From: Pseudonocardia sp. 73-21
GTDB taxonomy: Bacteria; Actinomycetota; Actinomycetes; Mycobacteriales; Pseudonocardiaceae
Assembly (NCBI RefSeq): GCF_001899645.1
Contig: NZ_MKVV01000016.1
Span: 126,220-190,219 of the forward strand
Reading direction: 5' to 3'
Length of the DNA: 64,000 nt
In this document: piece after piece, positions 1-9,827 of the stretch
Numbering within the stretch: the stretch's first letter is position 1
Layout: every line of letters begins with the position of its first letter
Program-made: the position numbers and the translations under genes
Notes under the pieces: model-generated
The model's input: only the letters and a program-made list of their open reading frames with translations
The model's database searches: none
Told to the model about the DNA's origin: nothing

Positions 1-428
1 CGCTGGGCGAGCGGATCGCCGCCGACCTCGGCGCCGGGGACCTGGTCGTGCTGGCCGGCCCGCTGGGGGCGGGCAAGACCGTGTTCGTACGCGGCCTCGC
101 CCGCGGACTGGGTGTGCAGGGCCCGATCACCTCCCCGACGTTCGTGATCGCCCGCGAGCACCGGTCGTTGCCCGGCGGCGCCGGGGTGTCGCTGGTGCAC
201 GTGGACGCCTACCGGCTCGGCGGCGTCGCCGAGCTCGACGACCTGGATCTCGACACCGACCTCGCGGAGGCCGTGGTGGCCGTGGAGTGGGGCGAGGGCG
301 TGGCGGAGCGCCTCGCCGAGCGGCACCTCCTCGTGCGGTTGGACCGGCGGCCGGACGACGTCCGGGTGGCCACCGTGAGCTGGGTCGAGCGAGCGCCTGA
401 CCGGCCCGGCATGATCGACCCGACATGA
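1..428 (+). CDS. tsaE: TsaE, t6A biosynthesis ATPase (5'-truncated by window edge)
   Basis: Reading begins in frame at base 3, so the true start lies outside the window; 141 residues are visible. TsaE is the small P-loop ATPase that partners TsaB and TsaD in making N6-threonylcarbamoyladenosine (t6A) at A37 of ANN-decoding tRNAs in the cytoplasm. A Walker A motif GPLGAGKT lies near the visible N-terminus, followed by the family's ITSPTFVIAREH segment, HVDAYRL and a late VAVEWGEG. The start at base 48 (GTG) is not credible because the frame stays open and family-like upstream. Its TGA (426-428) lies inside a 14-bp tandem repeat, so the last residues (MIDPT) are repeat-encoded. Neighbouring tsaB, rimI and tsaD support the call. 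Confidence 0.93.
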   Translation, partial: LGERIAADLGAGDLVVLAGPLGAGKTVFVRGLARGLGVQGPITSPTFVIAREHRSLPGGAGVSLVHVDAYRLGGVAELDDLDLDTDLAEAVVAVEWGEGVAERLAERHLLVRLDRRPDDVRVATVSWVERAPDRPGMIDPT

Positions 429-503
429 TCGACCCGGCATGATCGACCCGACATGATCGACCCGGCATGATCGACCCGACATGATCGACCCGGCATGATC
501 GAC
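411..503. repeat. 14-bp tandem repeat (7 copies) spanning tsaE stop and HAD start
   Basis: Copies of ATGATCGACCCG(G/A)C begin at 411, 425, 439, 453, 467, 481 and 495, the last running into unique coding sequence. Units alternate CCGGC and CCGAC endings, which suggests a 28-bp duplication step. Every unit contains ATGA, a start codon overlapping a TGA stop. The copy at 425 supplies the tsaE stop, and the copy at 495 supplies the ATG of the HAD gene. Because 14 is not a multiple of 3, TGA falls in all three frames across the array. Confidence 0.97.
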
Positions 504-1193
504 ACCGTCATCTTCGACTGGGGCGGCACGCTCGTGCCCTGGATGTCGCTGCACGCCGGCGAGGGCTGGCGCGCCTACGCCGAGGCCGCCCACGCCGACG
601 ACCCGGACCGGGCCGCGGAGGCGGCCGCCGCGTTGCTCTCGGCCGACGACGCCCGCTGGGCCCGCGTCCGCGACGCGCACGACGCGTTCACGGTGGCCCA
701 CGTGCTGGCCGACGCCGCCGCCGAGGAGCACCCCGAGGCGATGCGGGCCTACCGCGCGTTCTGGGAGCAGGCGACGATCACCGATCCCGAGGCGGCGCCG
801 ATGCTGGCCGAGCTGCGGGAGCGACGGCTGCGCCTCGGCGTGCTCTCCTCCACCTCCTGGCCCGGCTCCTGGCACGAGGACTGGCTGCGCCGCGACGGCG
901 TGCTCGATCTCTTCGACGCCTGCGTGTGGAGCAGCGACCTGCCCTTCACCAAGCCGCACCCCACCGCGTTCCGGGCCGCGATGGACGCCGTGGGCGCCAC
1001 CGACCCGGCCCGCTGCGTGTACGTGGGCGACCGCCCCTACGACGACATCAGCGGCGCCCAGGGCGCCGGCATGCGGGCGGTGCTCGTGCCCCACTCCGAC
1101 ATCCCCGCGGTGCAGCAGGTGCCGGTGGACGTGCACCCCGACGGCGTGATCCAGCGTCTCGCCGAGCTCCCGGAGCTGCTCGCGGGCTGGTGA
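495..1193 (+). CDS. HAD-superfamily hydrolase
   Basis: A 232-residue haloacid dehalogenase-fold hydrolase, probably a soluble phosphatase of unknown substrate. Motif I is FDWGGT with the nucleophile at D8; the second position expected to be the acid/base Asp of phosphatases is Gly10, so the activity may not be a classic phosphatase. Motif II is the Ser in LGVLSST, motif III the Lys in FTKPHPTAF, and motif IV is VGDRPYDD. The ATG at 495 is the last of seven repeated ATGs; the in-frame ATG at 453 meets a stop after five codons, so 495 is the only workable start. No SD is visible because the repeat occupies that region. It is probably translated after tsaE. It ends flush against the convergent gene at 1194. 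Confidence 0.85.
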   Translation: MIDTVIFDWGGTLVPWMSLHAGEGWRAYAEAAHADDPDRAAEAAAALLSADDARWARVRDAHDAFTVAHVLADAAAEEHPEAMRAYRAFWEQATITDPEAAPMLAELRERRLRLGVLSSTSWPGSWHEDWLRRDGVLDLFDACVWSSDLPFTKPHPTAFRAAMDAVGATDPARCVYVGDRPYDDISGAQGAGMRAVLVPHSDIPAVQQVPVDVHPDGVIQRLAELPELLAGW

Positions 1194-1865
1194 TCACTCG
1201 TACGCCCCGGGATCGGGATCGATCAGCCCCACCGAGCCGTACCCGTCGAGCTCGCCGAAGAGGTCGGCTCCGTCGTCGCCGGAGGGTCGCCGACGGGGGG
1301 CCGGATCCCGGCCGGCGGCGCGGCGCAGCACGTCGAGCGGATCCTCGCCGGACCACTCGCAGCCCCGCACGATCTCGCCCAGCAGCTCCACCGTCTCGCG
1401 GTAGGGCAGGAAGCACTCGCACTCGATCTGGCGCTCGGCGCCGGACGGCATCCGACGCCCGTCCTGGTCGAGCCAGCCGTAGCAGGCCAGCGGTTTGCGC
1501 AGTTCGGCCACCGGATCGCTGCCCGGATCCATCCGGCCGGTGGCGTGCAGGAAATCCAGCCACTCCCACATGTCCTCGCACAGCGTCTCCGGCCAGAGCG
1601 TGTGCCGCATCGAACACCAGTTGGGGATGCCGCAGCGCACCGTGCCGTGGACCCCTTCCCTGGTCCAGCGGGTGGGGGTGACGGTCGCGTAGCGGAAGCG
1701 GTCCTCGGCCGCCGCGCAGATGAGGGCGAAGTGGTCGGGATCGGTGCGCCGCTCGCGCCCGGCCTGCCAGGCGACGGCGGCGTCGATCAGGTCGCGGTGG
1801 CGCTCCCGGATCGGGGCGACGGCGTCGGAGAGCTCGGTGAGCGGGTACTTCCTCTGTTCTGTCAT
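1194..1865 (-). CDS. Hypothetical protein, Cys-containing
   Basis: A 223-residue soluble protein that I do not recognise. It starts MTEQRKYPLTELSD from the ATG at 1865. The middle is rich in Trp and Cys (CGIPNWCSMRH, ETLCEDMWEWLDF, QIECECFLPY), which might bind a metal, but no catalytic motif is evident. The C-terminus is acidic and low in complexity. The frame stays open far upstream through the antisense of tsaB, which is an artefact of high GC; the start at 1865 leaves a 78-bp divergent spacer with tsaB. The stop at 1194-1196 directly abuts the HAD stop. It interrupts the tsaE-tsaB neighbourhood that is contiguous in mycobacteria. Confidence 0.75.
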   Translation of the reverse strand: MTEQRKYPLTELSDAVAPIRERHRDLIDAAVAWQAGRERRTDPDHFALICAAAEDRFRYATVTPTRWTREGVHGTVRCGIPNWCSMRHTLWPETLCEDMWEWLDFLHATGRMDPGSDPVAELRKPLACYGWLDQDGRRMPSGAERQIECECFLPYRETVELLGEIVRGCEWSGEDPLDVLRRAAGRDPAPRRRPSGDDGADLFGELDGYGSVGLIDPDPGAYE

Positions 1866-1915
1866 CGCCCCACGATCGGGACCGGTACCGACAGGAAACG
1901 GTGCCGCGACCGGAG

Positions 1916-1924
1916 TTGTCCACA
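1916..1924 (+). other. DnaA-box-like 9-mer upstream of tsaB
   Basis: TTGTCCACA matches the actinobacterial DnaA-box consensus. It is a single copy in the divergent spacer, so it is not an origin; at most it may be a DnaA regulatory site. Confidence 0.3.
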
Positions 1925-1930
1925 GGCGGA

Positions 1931-1936
1931 TAGGCT
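1931..1936 (+). promoter_or_regulatory. Probable -10 hexamer of tsaB (leaderless)
   Basis: TAGGCT fits the actinobacterial TANNNT -10 motif and ends 7 nt before the tsaB ATG, the spacing expected of a leaderless transcript. No convincing -35 is seen. Confidence 0.45.
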
Positions 1937-1943
1937 TCTGAGC

Positions 1944-2657
1944 ATGCTCGTGCTGGCCCTGGACACCGCGACGCCGGCGGTCACCGCCGGCGTCGTCGAG
2001 CTGACCGACACCGGGATCGTCCAGAGGTCGGTCCACGTCACCCACGACGCCCGCAAGCACGCCGAGCTGCTCATGCCCGGCGTGCTCACCGCGTGCGCCG
2101 ACGCCGGGGTCGCCCTGCGCGACCTCCACGCCGTCGTCACCGGCACCGGGCCGGGCCCGTTCACGGGGTTGCGGGTCGGGATGGTCACCGCCGCCGCGCT
2201 CGGTGACGCGCTCGGCATCGGCGTCCACGGCGTCTGCACCCACGACGCCATCGCCGCCGACGCCCGCGGGGAAGCGCTGCTCGTCGTCACCGACGCCCGC
2301 CGCCGCGAGGTGTACTGGGCCGCCTACGACGCCGACGGCCGGCGCGTCGACGGTCCGCACGTCACGGCCCCCGCCGACGTCGTCGGGCATGCCGCGGTGC
2401 GCGCCGCCGGGGGTTCGGCGGCCGTCTCGGGCCTGCCCGTCGTCGGCCCGGAGTCGCCGTCGCCCGCCGGGCTCGTCACGGTCGCGGCGGATGCGCTGCG
2501 CGCGGGCGTCGTCCCCGGCCCGCTGGAGCCGCTCTACCTGCGCCGACCCGACGCGGTGGAGCCCGGGGCCCGCAAGCGGGTGACAGGTTCTTCCGCGCCG
2601 GCCGGCACCACGGCTCCCGCCCCGACCGCGTCACCGGTCGGGGAGCGCTCGGCATGA
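1944..2657 (+). CDS. tsaB: TsaB, t6A biosynthesis scaffold
   Basis: A 237-residue ASKHA-fold paralogue of TsaD. It forms the core heterodimer with TsaD that transfers the threonylcarbamoyl group to tRNA, and it lacks catalysis itself. It begins [16 protein letters not shown]; the signature [14 protein letters not shown] lies near residues 71-84. The ATG at 1944 is chosen because it gives the family N-terminus and follows a -10 hexamer at leaderless spacing. The C-terminal tail from about residue 205 is low in complexity (Pro/Ala/Thr) and probably disordered. The stop overlaps the rimI start as ATGA at 2654, indicating translational coupling in a tsaB-rimI-tsaD operon. Confidence 0.94.
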   Translation: MLVLALDTATPAVTAGVVELTDTGIVQRSVHVTHDARKHAELLMPGVLTACADAGVALRDLHAVVTGTGPGPFTGLRVGMVTAAALGDALGIGVHGVCTHDAIAADARGEALLVVTDARRREVYWAAYDADGRRVDGPHVTAPADVVGHAAVRAAGGSAAVSGLPVVGPESPSPAGLVTVAADALRAGVVPGPLEPLYLRRPDAVEPGARKRVTGSSAPAGTTAPAPTASPVGERSA

Positions 2658-3115
2658 CCGCGACCGTCTCCATCGAGCCGCTCACCGTCGCCGACGCCGC
2701 GCGCTGCGCCGAGCTGGAACGGACGCTGTTCCCCGGCGACGACCCGTGGAGCGCGCAGGCCTTCCGCGACGAGATCCGCGTCGGCCACCACTACCTCGCC
2801 GCCCGCGTGGACGAGCAGCTCGTCGGCTACGCGGGGCTGGCGTTCGTCGCGTCCCCGCCGCACGCGGAGGCCGAGGTGCACACGATCGGCGTCGATCCGG
2901 CCCACCAGCACCGCGGCATCGGACGATCCCTGCTGCACGGCCTGCTCGCCGCGGCCGACGCGGTGTCGGCCACCGTGTACCTGGAGGTCCGCACCGACAA
3001 CGACGCAGCCAAGGCGCTGTACGAGTCGGAGGGTTTCACGGTGGTCGGGCTGCGGCGCCGCTACTACCGCCCCAGTGGCGCCGACGCCCACACCATGCGG
3101 AGGGACGCTCGATGA
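2654..3115 (+). CDS. rimI: RimI-family protein N-acetyltransferase
   Basis: A 153-residue GNAT acetyltransferase. The family acetylates the N-terminal alanine of ribosomal protein S18 and other proteins using acetyl-CoA. The acetyl-CoA pyrophosphate loop is visible as [14 protein letters not shown] around residues 90-103, followed by the typical strand [20 protein letters not shown] and a [10 protein letters not shown] ending. Starts and stops overlap by 4 nt on both sides (ATGA at 2654 and at 3112), so it is coupled to tsaB and tsaD. Its place between tsaB and tsaD is the same as in mycobacteria (Rv3420c). Confidence 0.92.
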   Translation: MTATVSIEPLTVADAARCAELERTLFPGDDPWSAQAFRDEIRVGHHYLAARVDEQLVGYAGLAFVASPPHAEAEVHTIGVDPAHQHRGIGRSLLHGLLAAADAVSATVYLEVRTDNDAAKALYESEGFTVVGLRRRYYRPSGADAHTMRRDAR

Positions 3116-4152
3116 TCGTTCTGGGTATCGAGACCTCCTGCGACGAGACGGGCGTCGGCGTCGTCCGCTCCGAGGACGGGGCCGTCACCCTGCTCGCCGA
3201 CGAGATCGCCTCCAGCGTCGAGCAGCACGCCCGCTTCGGCGGGGTGGTGCCCGAGGTGGCGTCGCGGGCGCACCTGCAGGCCATGGTCCCGGCGGTGCAC
3301 CGGGCGCTGGCCACGGCCGGGGTCACCGCGCGCGACATCGACGCCGTCGCGGTCACCGCGGGGCCCGGTCTCACCGGGGCGCTCCTGGTCGGCGTGGCCG
3401 CGGCCAAGGCTTACGCCACCGCCTGGGAGGTGCCGCTGTTCGGCGTCAACCACCTGGCGTCGCACGTCGCCGTCGACACGCTGGAGCACGGCCCGCTGCC
3501 CCCGTGCCTGGCGCTGCTGGTCTCCGGCGGCCACTCCAGCCTGCTCGACGTGCCCGACCTCGCCGGCCCCGTCACGCCGCTGGGCGCCACCATCGACGAC
3601 GCCGCCGGCGAGGCGTTCGACAAGGTCGCGCGCCTGCTCGGGCTGCCGTTCCCCGGCGGGCCGCACATCGACCGGATGGCGGCCGAGGGTGATCCCCGTG
3701 CCGTCGCGTTCCCGCGCGGGCTCACCGGCCCCCGCGACGCGCCGTTCGACTTCTCCTTCTCCGGGCTCAAGACCTCCGTCGCCCGCCACGTCGAGGCGCT
3801 GGAGCGGGCCGGCACCCCGGTGCCGGTGGCGGACGTGGCCGCGAGCTTCCAGGAGGCCGTGGTCGACGTGCTGACCGCCAAGGCGATCAGGGCGACCCGC
3901 GAGCGCGGGATGGAGACCCTGGTGCTCGGCGGCGGCGTGGCCGCGAACTCCCGGCTCCGCGCGCTGGCCCAGGAACGCTGCGACGCGGCGGGCATCGCCC
4001 TGCGCGTGCCCCGGCGGGGCCTGTGCACCGACAACGGCGCGATGGTGGCGGCGCTCGGTGCTCACCTGCTGACCGGTGGCGCCACCCCGTCCCCGCTGGA
4101 CCTGCCCGCGGACTCCTCCATGCCGGTCACCGAGGTGCTCGTCGGCTCGTGA
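3112..4152 (+). CDS. tsaD: TsaD, tRNA threonylcarbamoyl transferase
   Basis: A 346-residue ASKHA-fold catalytic subunit that moves the threonylcarbamoyl moiety from TC-AMP to A37 of tRNA. The metal-binding motif NHLASH lies near residues 112-117, [11 protein letters not shown] near 84, and the nucleotide-binding LVSGGHSSL and [12 protein letters not shown] follow. The start [13 protein letters not shown] is canonical and overlaps the rimI stop by 4 nt. Length is normal. It ends the operon; the 87-bp gap that follows leads to a convergent gene, and I saw no strong terminator hairpin there. Confidence 0.96.
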   Translation: MIVLGIETSCDETGVGVVRSEDGAVTLLADEIASSVEQHARFGGVVPEVASRAHLQAMVPAVHRALATAGVTARDIDAVAVTAGPGLTGALLVGVAAAKAYATAWEVPLFGVNHLASHVAVDTLEHGPLPPCLALLVSGGHSSLLDVPDLAGPVTPLGATIDDAAGEAFDKVARLLGLPFPGGPHIDRMAAEGDPRAVAFPRGLTGPRDAPFDFSFSGLKTSVARHVEALERAGTPVPVADVAASFQEAVVDVLTAKAIRATRERGMETLVLGGGVAANSRLRALAQERCDAAGIALRVPRRGLCTDNGAMVAALGAHLLTGGATPSPLDLPADSSMPVTEVLVGS

Positions 4153-4239
4153 CCGGGTCAGGTCGTGGGGTCGATGGTCTGCCCCTTCTCGGACACCACT
4201 GCCTTCACGGTCGGAAGGCACGAAGTCCTACGGCACCGG

Positions 4240-5154
4240 TTAACCTTCGCCGGCGGCAGTCAGCGCAGCCAGCTCGTCGGCCGTCAGTTCCAGGTCGAGC
4301 ACCGGCAGGAGTGCGTCGAGCTGCTCGGCGGTGCGGGCCGAGGCGATCGGCGCGGCCACGGTGGGCTGCTCGGCGAGCCAGGCCAGCGCGACGGCGCCCA
4401 GCGGGGCGCCGCGGTCGGCCGAGATCCGGTCGAGCACCGCCAGCACCTGCTCGCCGCGCTCGTCGAGGTAGGCGCGGGCGCCCTCGGCCCGCACGCTCTC
4501 GACCGCGTCGCCGCCCGGGCGGTACTTGCCGGTGAGGAAGCCCTTGGCCAGCCCGTAGTACGGCACGCAGGCGATGCCCCGCTCGGCCAGCAGCGGCGCG
4601 AGCGTCGACTCGAACTCCGCGCGCTCCATGAGGTTGTAGTGCGGCTGCAGCGCCACGTACGGGGTGGTCGCCAGGGCCGACGTGAGCCGTGCGGCCGAGA
4701 AGTTCGACGCGCCGAGCTCCCGCACCTTGCCCGCCGCCACGAACTCCGCGAACGCCGCCGCCGTCTCCTCCTGAGCCGTGTCCGGGTCGTCCTTGTGGGC
4801 CCAGTAGAGGTCGATCCGGTCGGTGCGCAGCCGACGCAGCGAGTCGTCGCACGCCGCGGCGATGTTCGCGGCCGAGAGCCCGGGGCGGGTGGGCAGCGAG
4901 CCGACCTTCGTGGCCACGACGAGGTCGTCGCGGTTGCCGCGGGACTCCATCCACTCACCGATGATCGTCTCGGACTCGCCGCCCGAGTTGCCCGGTGCGC
5001 GCCACATGTAGGAGTCGGCGGTGTCGAGGAAGTTCCCGCCCGCGGCGACGTAGCCGTCGAGGATCGCGAACGAGGTGTCGCGGTCCGCGGTCCAGCCGAA
5101 CACGTTGGCGCCCAGGCACAGACGCGAGACGTCCAGGTTTCCGATCTTTGCCAT
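4240..5154 (-). CDS. Aldo/keto reductase
   Basis: A 304-residue NAD(P)H-dependent oxidoreductase with the (beta/alpha)8 fold. The catalytic tetrad is recognisable: Asp and Tyr in LDTADSYMW, Lys in VVATKVG and His in LYWAHKDD. The cofactor-binding GASNFSAARL and the late PIASART segment are typical of the family. The N-terminus MAKIGNLDVSRLCLGANVFGW is standard for actinobacterial members. A TANNNT hexamer precedes the ATG by 7 nt, suggesting leaderless expression. Substrate is unknown. It lies 10 bp downstream of the co-oriented TSUP permease, so read-through between them is possible. Confidence 0.88.
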   Translation of the reverse strand: MAKIGNLDVSRLCLGANVFGWTADRDTSFAILDGYVAAGGNFLDTADSYMWRAPGNSGGESETIIGEWMESRGNRDDLVVATKVGSLPTRPGLSAANIAAACDDSLRRLRTDRIDLYWAHKDDPDTAQEETAAAFAEFVAAGKVRELGASNFSAARLTSALATTPYVALQPHYNLMERAEFESTLAPLLAERGIACVPYYGLAKGFLTGKYRPGGDAVESVRAEGARAYLDERGEQVLAVLDRISADRGAPLGAVALAWLAEQPTVAAPIASARTAEQLDALLPVLDLELTADELAALTAAGEG

Positions 5155-5161
5155 GGCTACG

Positions 5162-5167
5162 AAGCTA
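5162..5167 (-). promoter_or_regulatory. Probable -10 hexamer of the aldo/keto reductase
   Basis: TAGCTT on the minus strand, 7 nt upstream of the ATG at 5154; TANNNT pattern at leaderless spacing. No clear -35. Confidence 0.4.
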
Positions 5168-5926
5168 CGCCGGGCGCAGCAGGTTCACGATCGCGACGAT
5201 GCCGACGATGACGATGACCGCGCGCAGCACCGGCTGCGGCAGCTTGCGCCCGATCTTCGATCCGATCAGCCCACCGACGGTCGACCCCACGGCGATCAGC
5301 CCCACCACCCGCCAGTCCACCTGGCTCGGCGCCACCACCAGGAACGTCACGGCGGCGACGGTGTTCACCGTCGTGACGAGCCCGTTCTTCAGGGCGTTGA
5401 GCCGTTGCAGCGTCTCGGTCATCAGCGTGCCGAGCACGCCGACCAGCAGGATGCCCTGCGCGCCACCGAAGTAGCCGCCGTAGACGCCGACCAGCGCCGT
5501 CGCCGTCATCGACCCCGGACCGATGTCGGCGCGCCCGGCCTGCCGCTGCGCCAGCTTCCGCGCGATCCACGGCTGGACGGCGACGAGCACGACGGCCACC
5601 CCGATCAGCACCGGCACCACCGACCGGAACGCCGACGCGGGCAGCACCAGCAGCAGCACCGCGCCGACGATCCCGCCCAGCACCGACATCGATCCGAGCA
5701 CGAGCAGCCGCCGGCGCTGGTCGGCGAGCTCCCGGCGGTAGCCCCACACGCTGGCCAGGCCGCCGGGCACCAGCCCGATGTTGTTGGACACGTTCGCCGT
5801 CACCGGCGGGATCCCGAACGCCAGCAGCGTCGGGAACGTGATGAGCGACCCGGAGCCGACCGCGGCGTTGATCGTCCCCGCCGCGGTGCCGGCCACCAGG
5901 ATCAGCGCAACCTCGAGCAGATCCAT
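5165..5926 (-). CDS. TSUP (TauE/SafE) family anion permease
   Basis: A 253-residue polytopic membrane protein of the sulfite exporter TauE/SafE family, which moves sulfur-containing or organic anions across the cytoplasmic membrane. The N-terminal VAGTAAGTINAAVGSGSL is the family signature (Gly-rich helix hairpin), and its degenerate second copy is VGVYGGYFGGAQG in the second half. About eight hydrophobic segments are visible. Start is the ATG at 5926. The substrate cannot be told from the sequence. Confidence 0.87.
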   Translation of the reverse strand: MDLLEVALILVAGTAAGTINAAVGSGSLITFPTLLAFGIPPVTANVSNNIGLVPGGLASVWGYRRELADQRRRLLVLGSMSVLGGIVGAVLLLVLPASAFRSVVPVLIGVAVVLVAVQPWIARKLAQRQAGRADIGPGSMTATALVGVYGGYFGGAQGILLVGVLGTLMTETLQRLNALKNGLVTTVNTVAAVTFLVVAPSQVDWRVVGLIAVGSTVGGLIGSKIGRKLPQPVLRAVIVIVGIVAIVNLLRPA

Positions 5927-6031
5927 CCCCGCACCCTGCCCCGCAGTGGGGCGGAGCGGTCTGTGCGATGCGCCACTCGGCCCCCGGTCTCACATTGAGC
6001 CTCGCGCGGGTGCCGGGCCACCGTTGAGGAG

Positions 6032-6058
6032 TTGGCACTCTCATGGGTAGAGTGCCAA
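6032..6058. promoter_or_regulatory. CIRCE operator (HrcA site) upstream of groES
   Basis: TTGGCACTC, a 9-nt spacer (6041-6049), and GAGTGCCAA form the CIRCE inverted repeat. This is the established HrcA operator for groESL. Its presence implies heat-shock derepression of the groES-groEL pair. It lies 115 bp before the groES start. Confidence 0.95.
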
Positions 6059-6173
6059 TCGCACGGCCGACAGACCGGACGCCCGGCACCCGCGACGACG
6101 GTGCGCCCGCGAGGCCGTACGACCCCAAGAACACGGAAGACCCAAGAACACCCCAGGAAGGGGAGGTCATCAA

Positions 6174-6464
6174 GTGGCGAACATCAAGCCGCTCGAGGAC
6201 AAGATCGTCGTCCAGGCGAGCGAGGCGGAGACCACCACCGCGTCGGGCATCGTCATCCCGGACACCGCCAAGGAGAAGCCCCAGGAGGGCAAGGTCCTGG
6301 CCGTGGGCCCGGGTCGCATCGACGACAAGGGCAACCGCGTCCCGGTCGACGTGGCCGTCGGCGACGTCGTCATCTACTCGAAGTACGGCGGCACCGAGGT
6401 GAAGTACAACGGCGAGGAGTACCTCATCCTCTCCGCCCGCGACGTGCTCGCGGTTGTCAACTGA
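6174..6464 (+). CDS. groES: GroES co-chaperonin
   Basis: A 96-residue Hsp10 that forms the heptameric lid on GroEL. The sequence has the canonical [11 protein letters not shown] start, a mobile loop near residues 17-33 ([17 protein letters not shown]) and the [15 protein letters not shown] ending. The start is GTG at 6174 with a strong SD (AGGAAGGGGAGG at about 6155-6166). The gene is under a CIRCE element. A GC-rich hairpin separates it from groEL 100 bp downstream. Confidence 0.98.
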   Translation: MANIKPLEDKIVVQASEAETTTASGIVIPDTAKEKPQEGKVLAVGPGRIDDKGNRVPVDVAVGDVVIYSKYGGTEVKYNGEEYLILSARDVLAVVN

Positions 6465-6484
6465 CGCGTTCCGCGTTGCTGTAA

Positions 6485-8188
<1,704 letters not shown>

Positions 8189-8207
8189 GGTAGTAGTTCA
8201 CGAACGG

Positions 8208-8246
8208 CGAAGGCGGGCCGGCCCATGTGGGGCCGGCCCGCCTTCG
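8208..8246 (+). terminator. Perfect 17-bp hairpin after groEL
   Basis: Arms 8208-8224 and 8230-8246 are perfectly complementary with a 5-nt loop (ATGTG). It is GC-rich and followed by weakly T-containing sequence. It ends the groESL transcript and lies before the convergent whiB. Confidence 0.85.
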
Positions 8247-8292
8247 GTGTTCACGGGCCCTGGCCGGTGTGCTCCGCCCCGGGCCCGGTGCT

Positions 8293-8622
8293 TCACATCC
8301 GCGAGACGGCCTGGCTCTGGCCGTGCACCCGCAAGGTGCGGTCGCGGTCGCGGATGATGTCGTCGCGCTCGGACTCCGAGAGCCCGCCCCAGACGCCGTA
8401 GGGCTCGTGGACGGTCAGGGCGTGCCGGCGGCACTGCTCCAGGACGGGGCAGCCCCTGCACACCTGCTTGGCCCGCGTCTCGCGGCTGGCGCGGGCCGGG
8501 CCGCGCTCACCCTCCGGGTGGAAGAAGAACGCGCTGTCCATGCCTCGGCAGGCGCCCTGCATCTGCCAGTCGTAGATCTCTGTGACCGGGACCGGGAGCC
8601 TTCGCGTATCCGCCACGTTCAT
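8293..8622 (-). CDS. WhiB-family iron-sulfur regulator (WhiB3 position)
   Basis: A 109-residue Wbl protein. Four Cys for the [4Fe-4S] cluster are present: one in GACRGMD and three in CRGCPVLEQC. The GVWGG turn that typically contacts sigma factor region 4 follows, then a basic C-terminal DNA-binding tail. Wbl proteins sense redox or NO and modulate sigma-A promoters. Position next to groEL and upstream of sigD matches mycobacterial whiB3 (Rv3416). The ATG at 8622 is preferred to the GTG one codon upstream because the purine-rich AAGGTGGG sits just before it. Confidence 0.9.
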   Translation of the reverse strand: MNVADTRRLPVPVTEIYDWQMQGACRGMDSAFFFHPEGERGPARASRETRAKQVCRGCPVLEQCRRHALTVHEPYGVWGGLSESERDDIIRDRDRTLRVHGQSQAVSRM

Positions 8623-8768
8623 CACCCACCTTGTTCTCCGCTGCGTACCAGCGACGAGTTACCCCACCATAGAACCGCTTCAAACCTTGTTCAAGTAGAG
8701 AGTCGTAAAACACTTCGCCGTGGGCGTGGCAGGTTGCCGGTGACGCTCCGGGCACGCACGATGGTCCG

Positions 8769-9827
8769 ATGCAGTCCGAACCGGTCGCGGAGCCGTCCGA
8801 TCCGCATCCGACCGGGACGCCGGAGTCGACGGTGCAGCTCAGCGTGGCCGCGGCCGCGCGCCGGCTCGGCATCGCGCCGGCCACGCTGCGCACCTGGGAC
8901 CGTCGCTACGGCATCGGCCCGTCCGACCACGCCCCCGGCCGGCACCGCCGCTACTCCCCCGACGACGTCGCCCGGCTGGAGCTGATGCAGCACGCGCTCG
9001 TGCGCGGGGCCGGTCCGGCCGAGGCGGCGGCGTACGCGCTCGCCGCCCGGTTGCCCCGGCCCGACACCGACCGGCCCTTCCCCGTTCCACCGGCGTCGGA
9101 GCCGGAGCCGGAACAGGGGACCGACGAGCTGGGTGACCCGGTCCTGGCCGACACGGGCGGCACCGGGGAGGTCGCCGCCCGCGTGCGGGTGGGCGGCCAG
9201 GTCCTGCGCCTGCCGGGAGTCGGGAAGCGCGCCCGCGGGCTGGGGCGTGCCGCGCTCGCGCTGGACGCGGCGGCCGCGCGTGCGGTGCTGACGGAGTCGA
9301 TCGCCGCCACGGGCGTCGAGGCCACCTGGAACGACGTGGCCGTGCCGGTGCTGACCGCCGTGGGCGAGCGCTGGGCGGCCACCGGCGCCGGGGTCGAGAT
9401 CGAGCACCTGCTCAGCGAGTGCGTCGTCGGTGCGTTCGGGGCGGCCACGGGCAGACCGTCGAACGCCGGCGCGCGACCGGTGCTGCTGGCGGGGATGCCG
9501 GGCGAGCAGCACACGCTGCCGATGGCGGTGCTCGCGGCCACGTTGACCGAGCGGGGGGTGCTCTGCCGTTCCCTGGGCTCGGACCTGCCCGTCGACGCGC
9601 TGGTGGCCGCGATCCGGCGGACCGCACCGGCCGCCGTCGTCCTCTGGTCGCAGCTGCGTTCCACCGCCGATGCCGAGGTGGTGCGGTCCCTTCCCCGCAC
9701 CCGCCCCGCGGCCCGGACGTTCGTCGGGGGCCCGGGCTGGGCGGAGGTCGAGCTGCCGCCCCGGGTGGTCCGGCTGGGCTCGCTCGCCGAGGCCACCCGC
9801 GTGATCTGCGACGCCGCGGCGGTGTGA
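8769..9827 (+). CDS. MerR-type regulator with B12-binding domain (CarH/LitR-like)
   Basis: A 352-residue protein. Residues 21-75 form a MerR winged helix (AARRLGIAPATLRTWDRRYG), residues about 95-145 are a low-complexity linker, and residues 160-352 form a helical bundle plus Rossmann B12-binding domain. The photoreceptor signature W-x9-EH is present exactly (W202, E212, H213), and His248 in GEQH lies 35 residues after H213, matching the known CarH spacing to the cobalt-ligating His. The residue after W202 is Ala rather than the His that caps cobalt in Thermus CarH after light exposure. Inference: an adenosylcobalamin-dependent, perhaps light-responsive, repressor. It is coupled to the next gene by a 4-nt overlap and divergent from whiB. 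Confidence 0.82.
   Translation: MQSEPVAEPSDPHPTGTPESTVQLSVAAAARRLGIAPATLRTWDRRYGIGPSDHAPGRHRRYSPDDVARLELMQHALVRGAGPAEAAAYALAARLPRPDTDRPFPVPPASEPEPEQGTDELGDPVLADTGGTGEVAARVRVGGQVLRLPGVGKRARGLGRAALALDAAAARAVLTESIAATGVEATWNDVAVPVLTAVGERWAATGAGVEIEHLLSECVVGAFGAATGRPSNAGARPVLLAGMPGEQHTLPMAVLAATLTERGVLCRSLGSDLPVDALVAAIRRTAPAAVVLWSQLRSTADAEVVRSLPRTRPAARTFVGGPGWAEVELPPRVVRLGSLAEATRVICDAAAV

Noticed and set aside
6043..6402. ORF overlapping the groES region in another frame
   Set aside because: It covers CIRCE and groES and has Arg/Thr-rich shadow composition.
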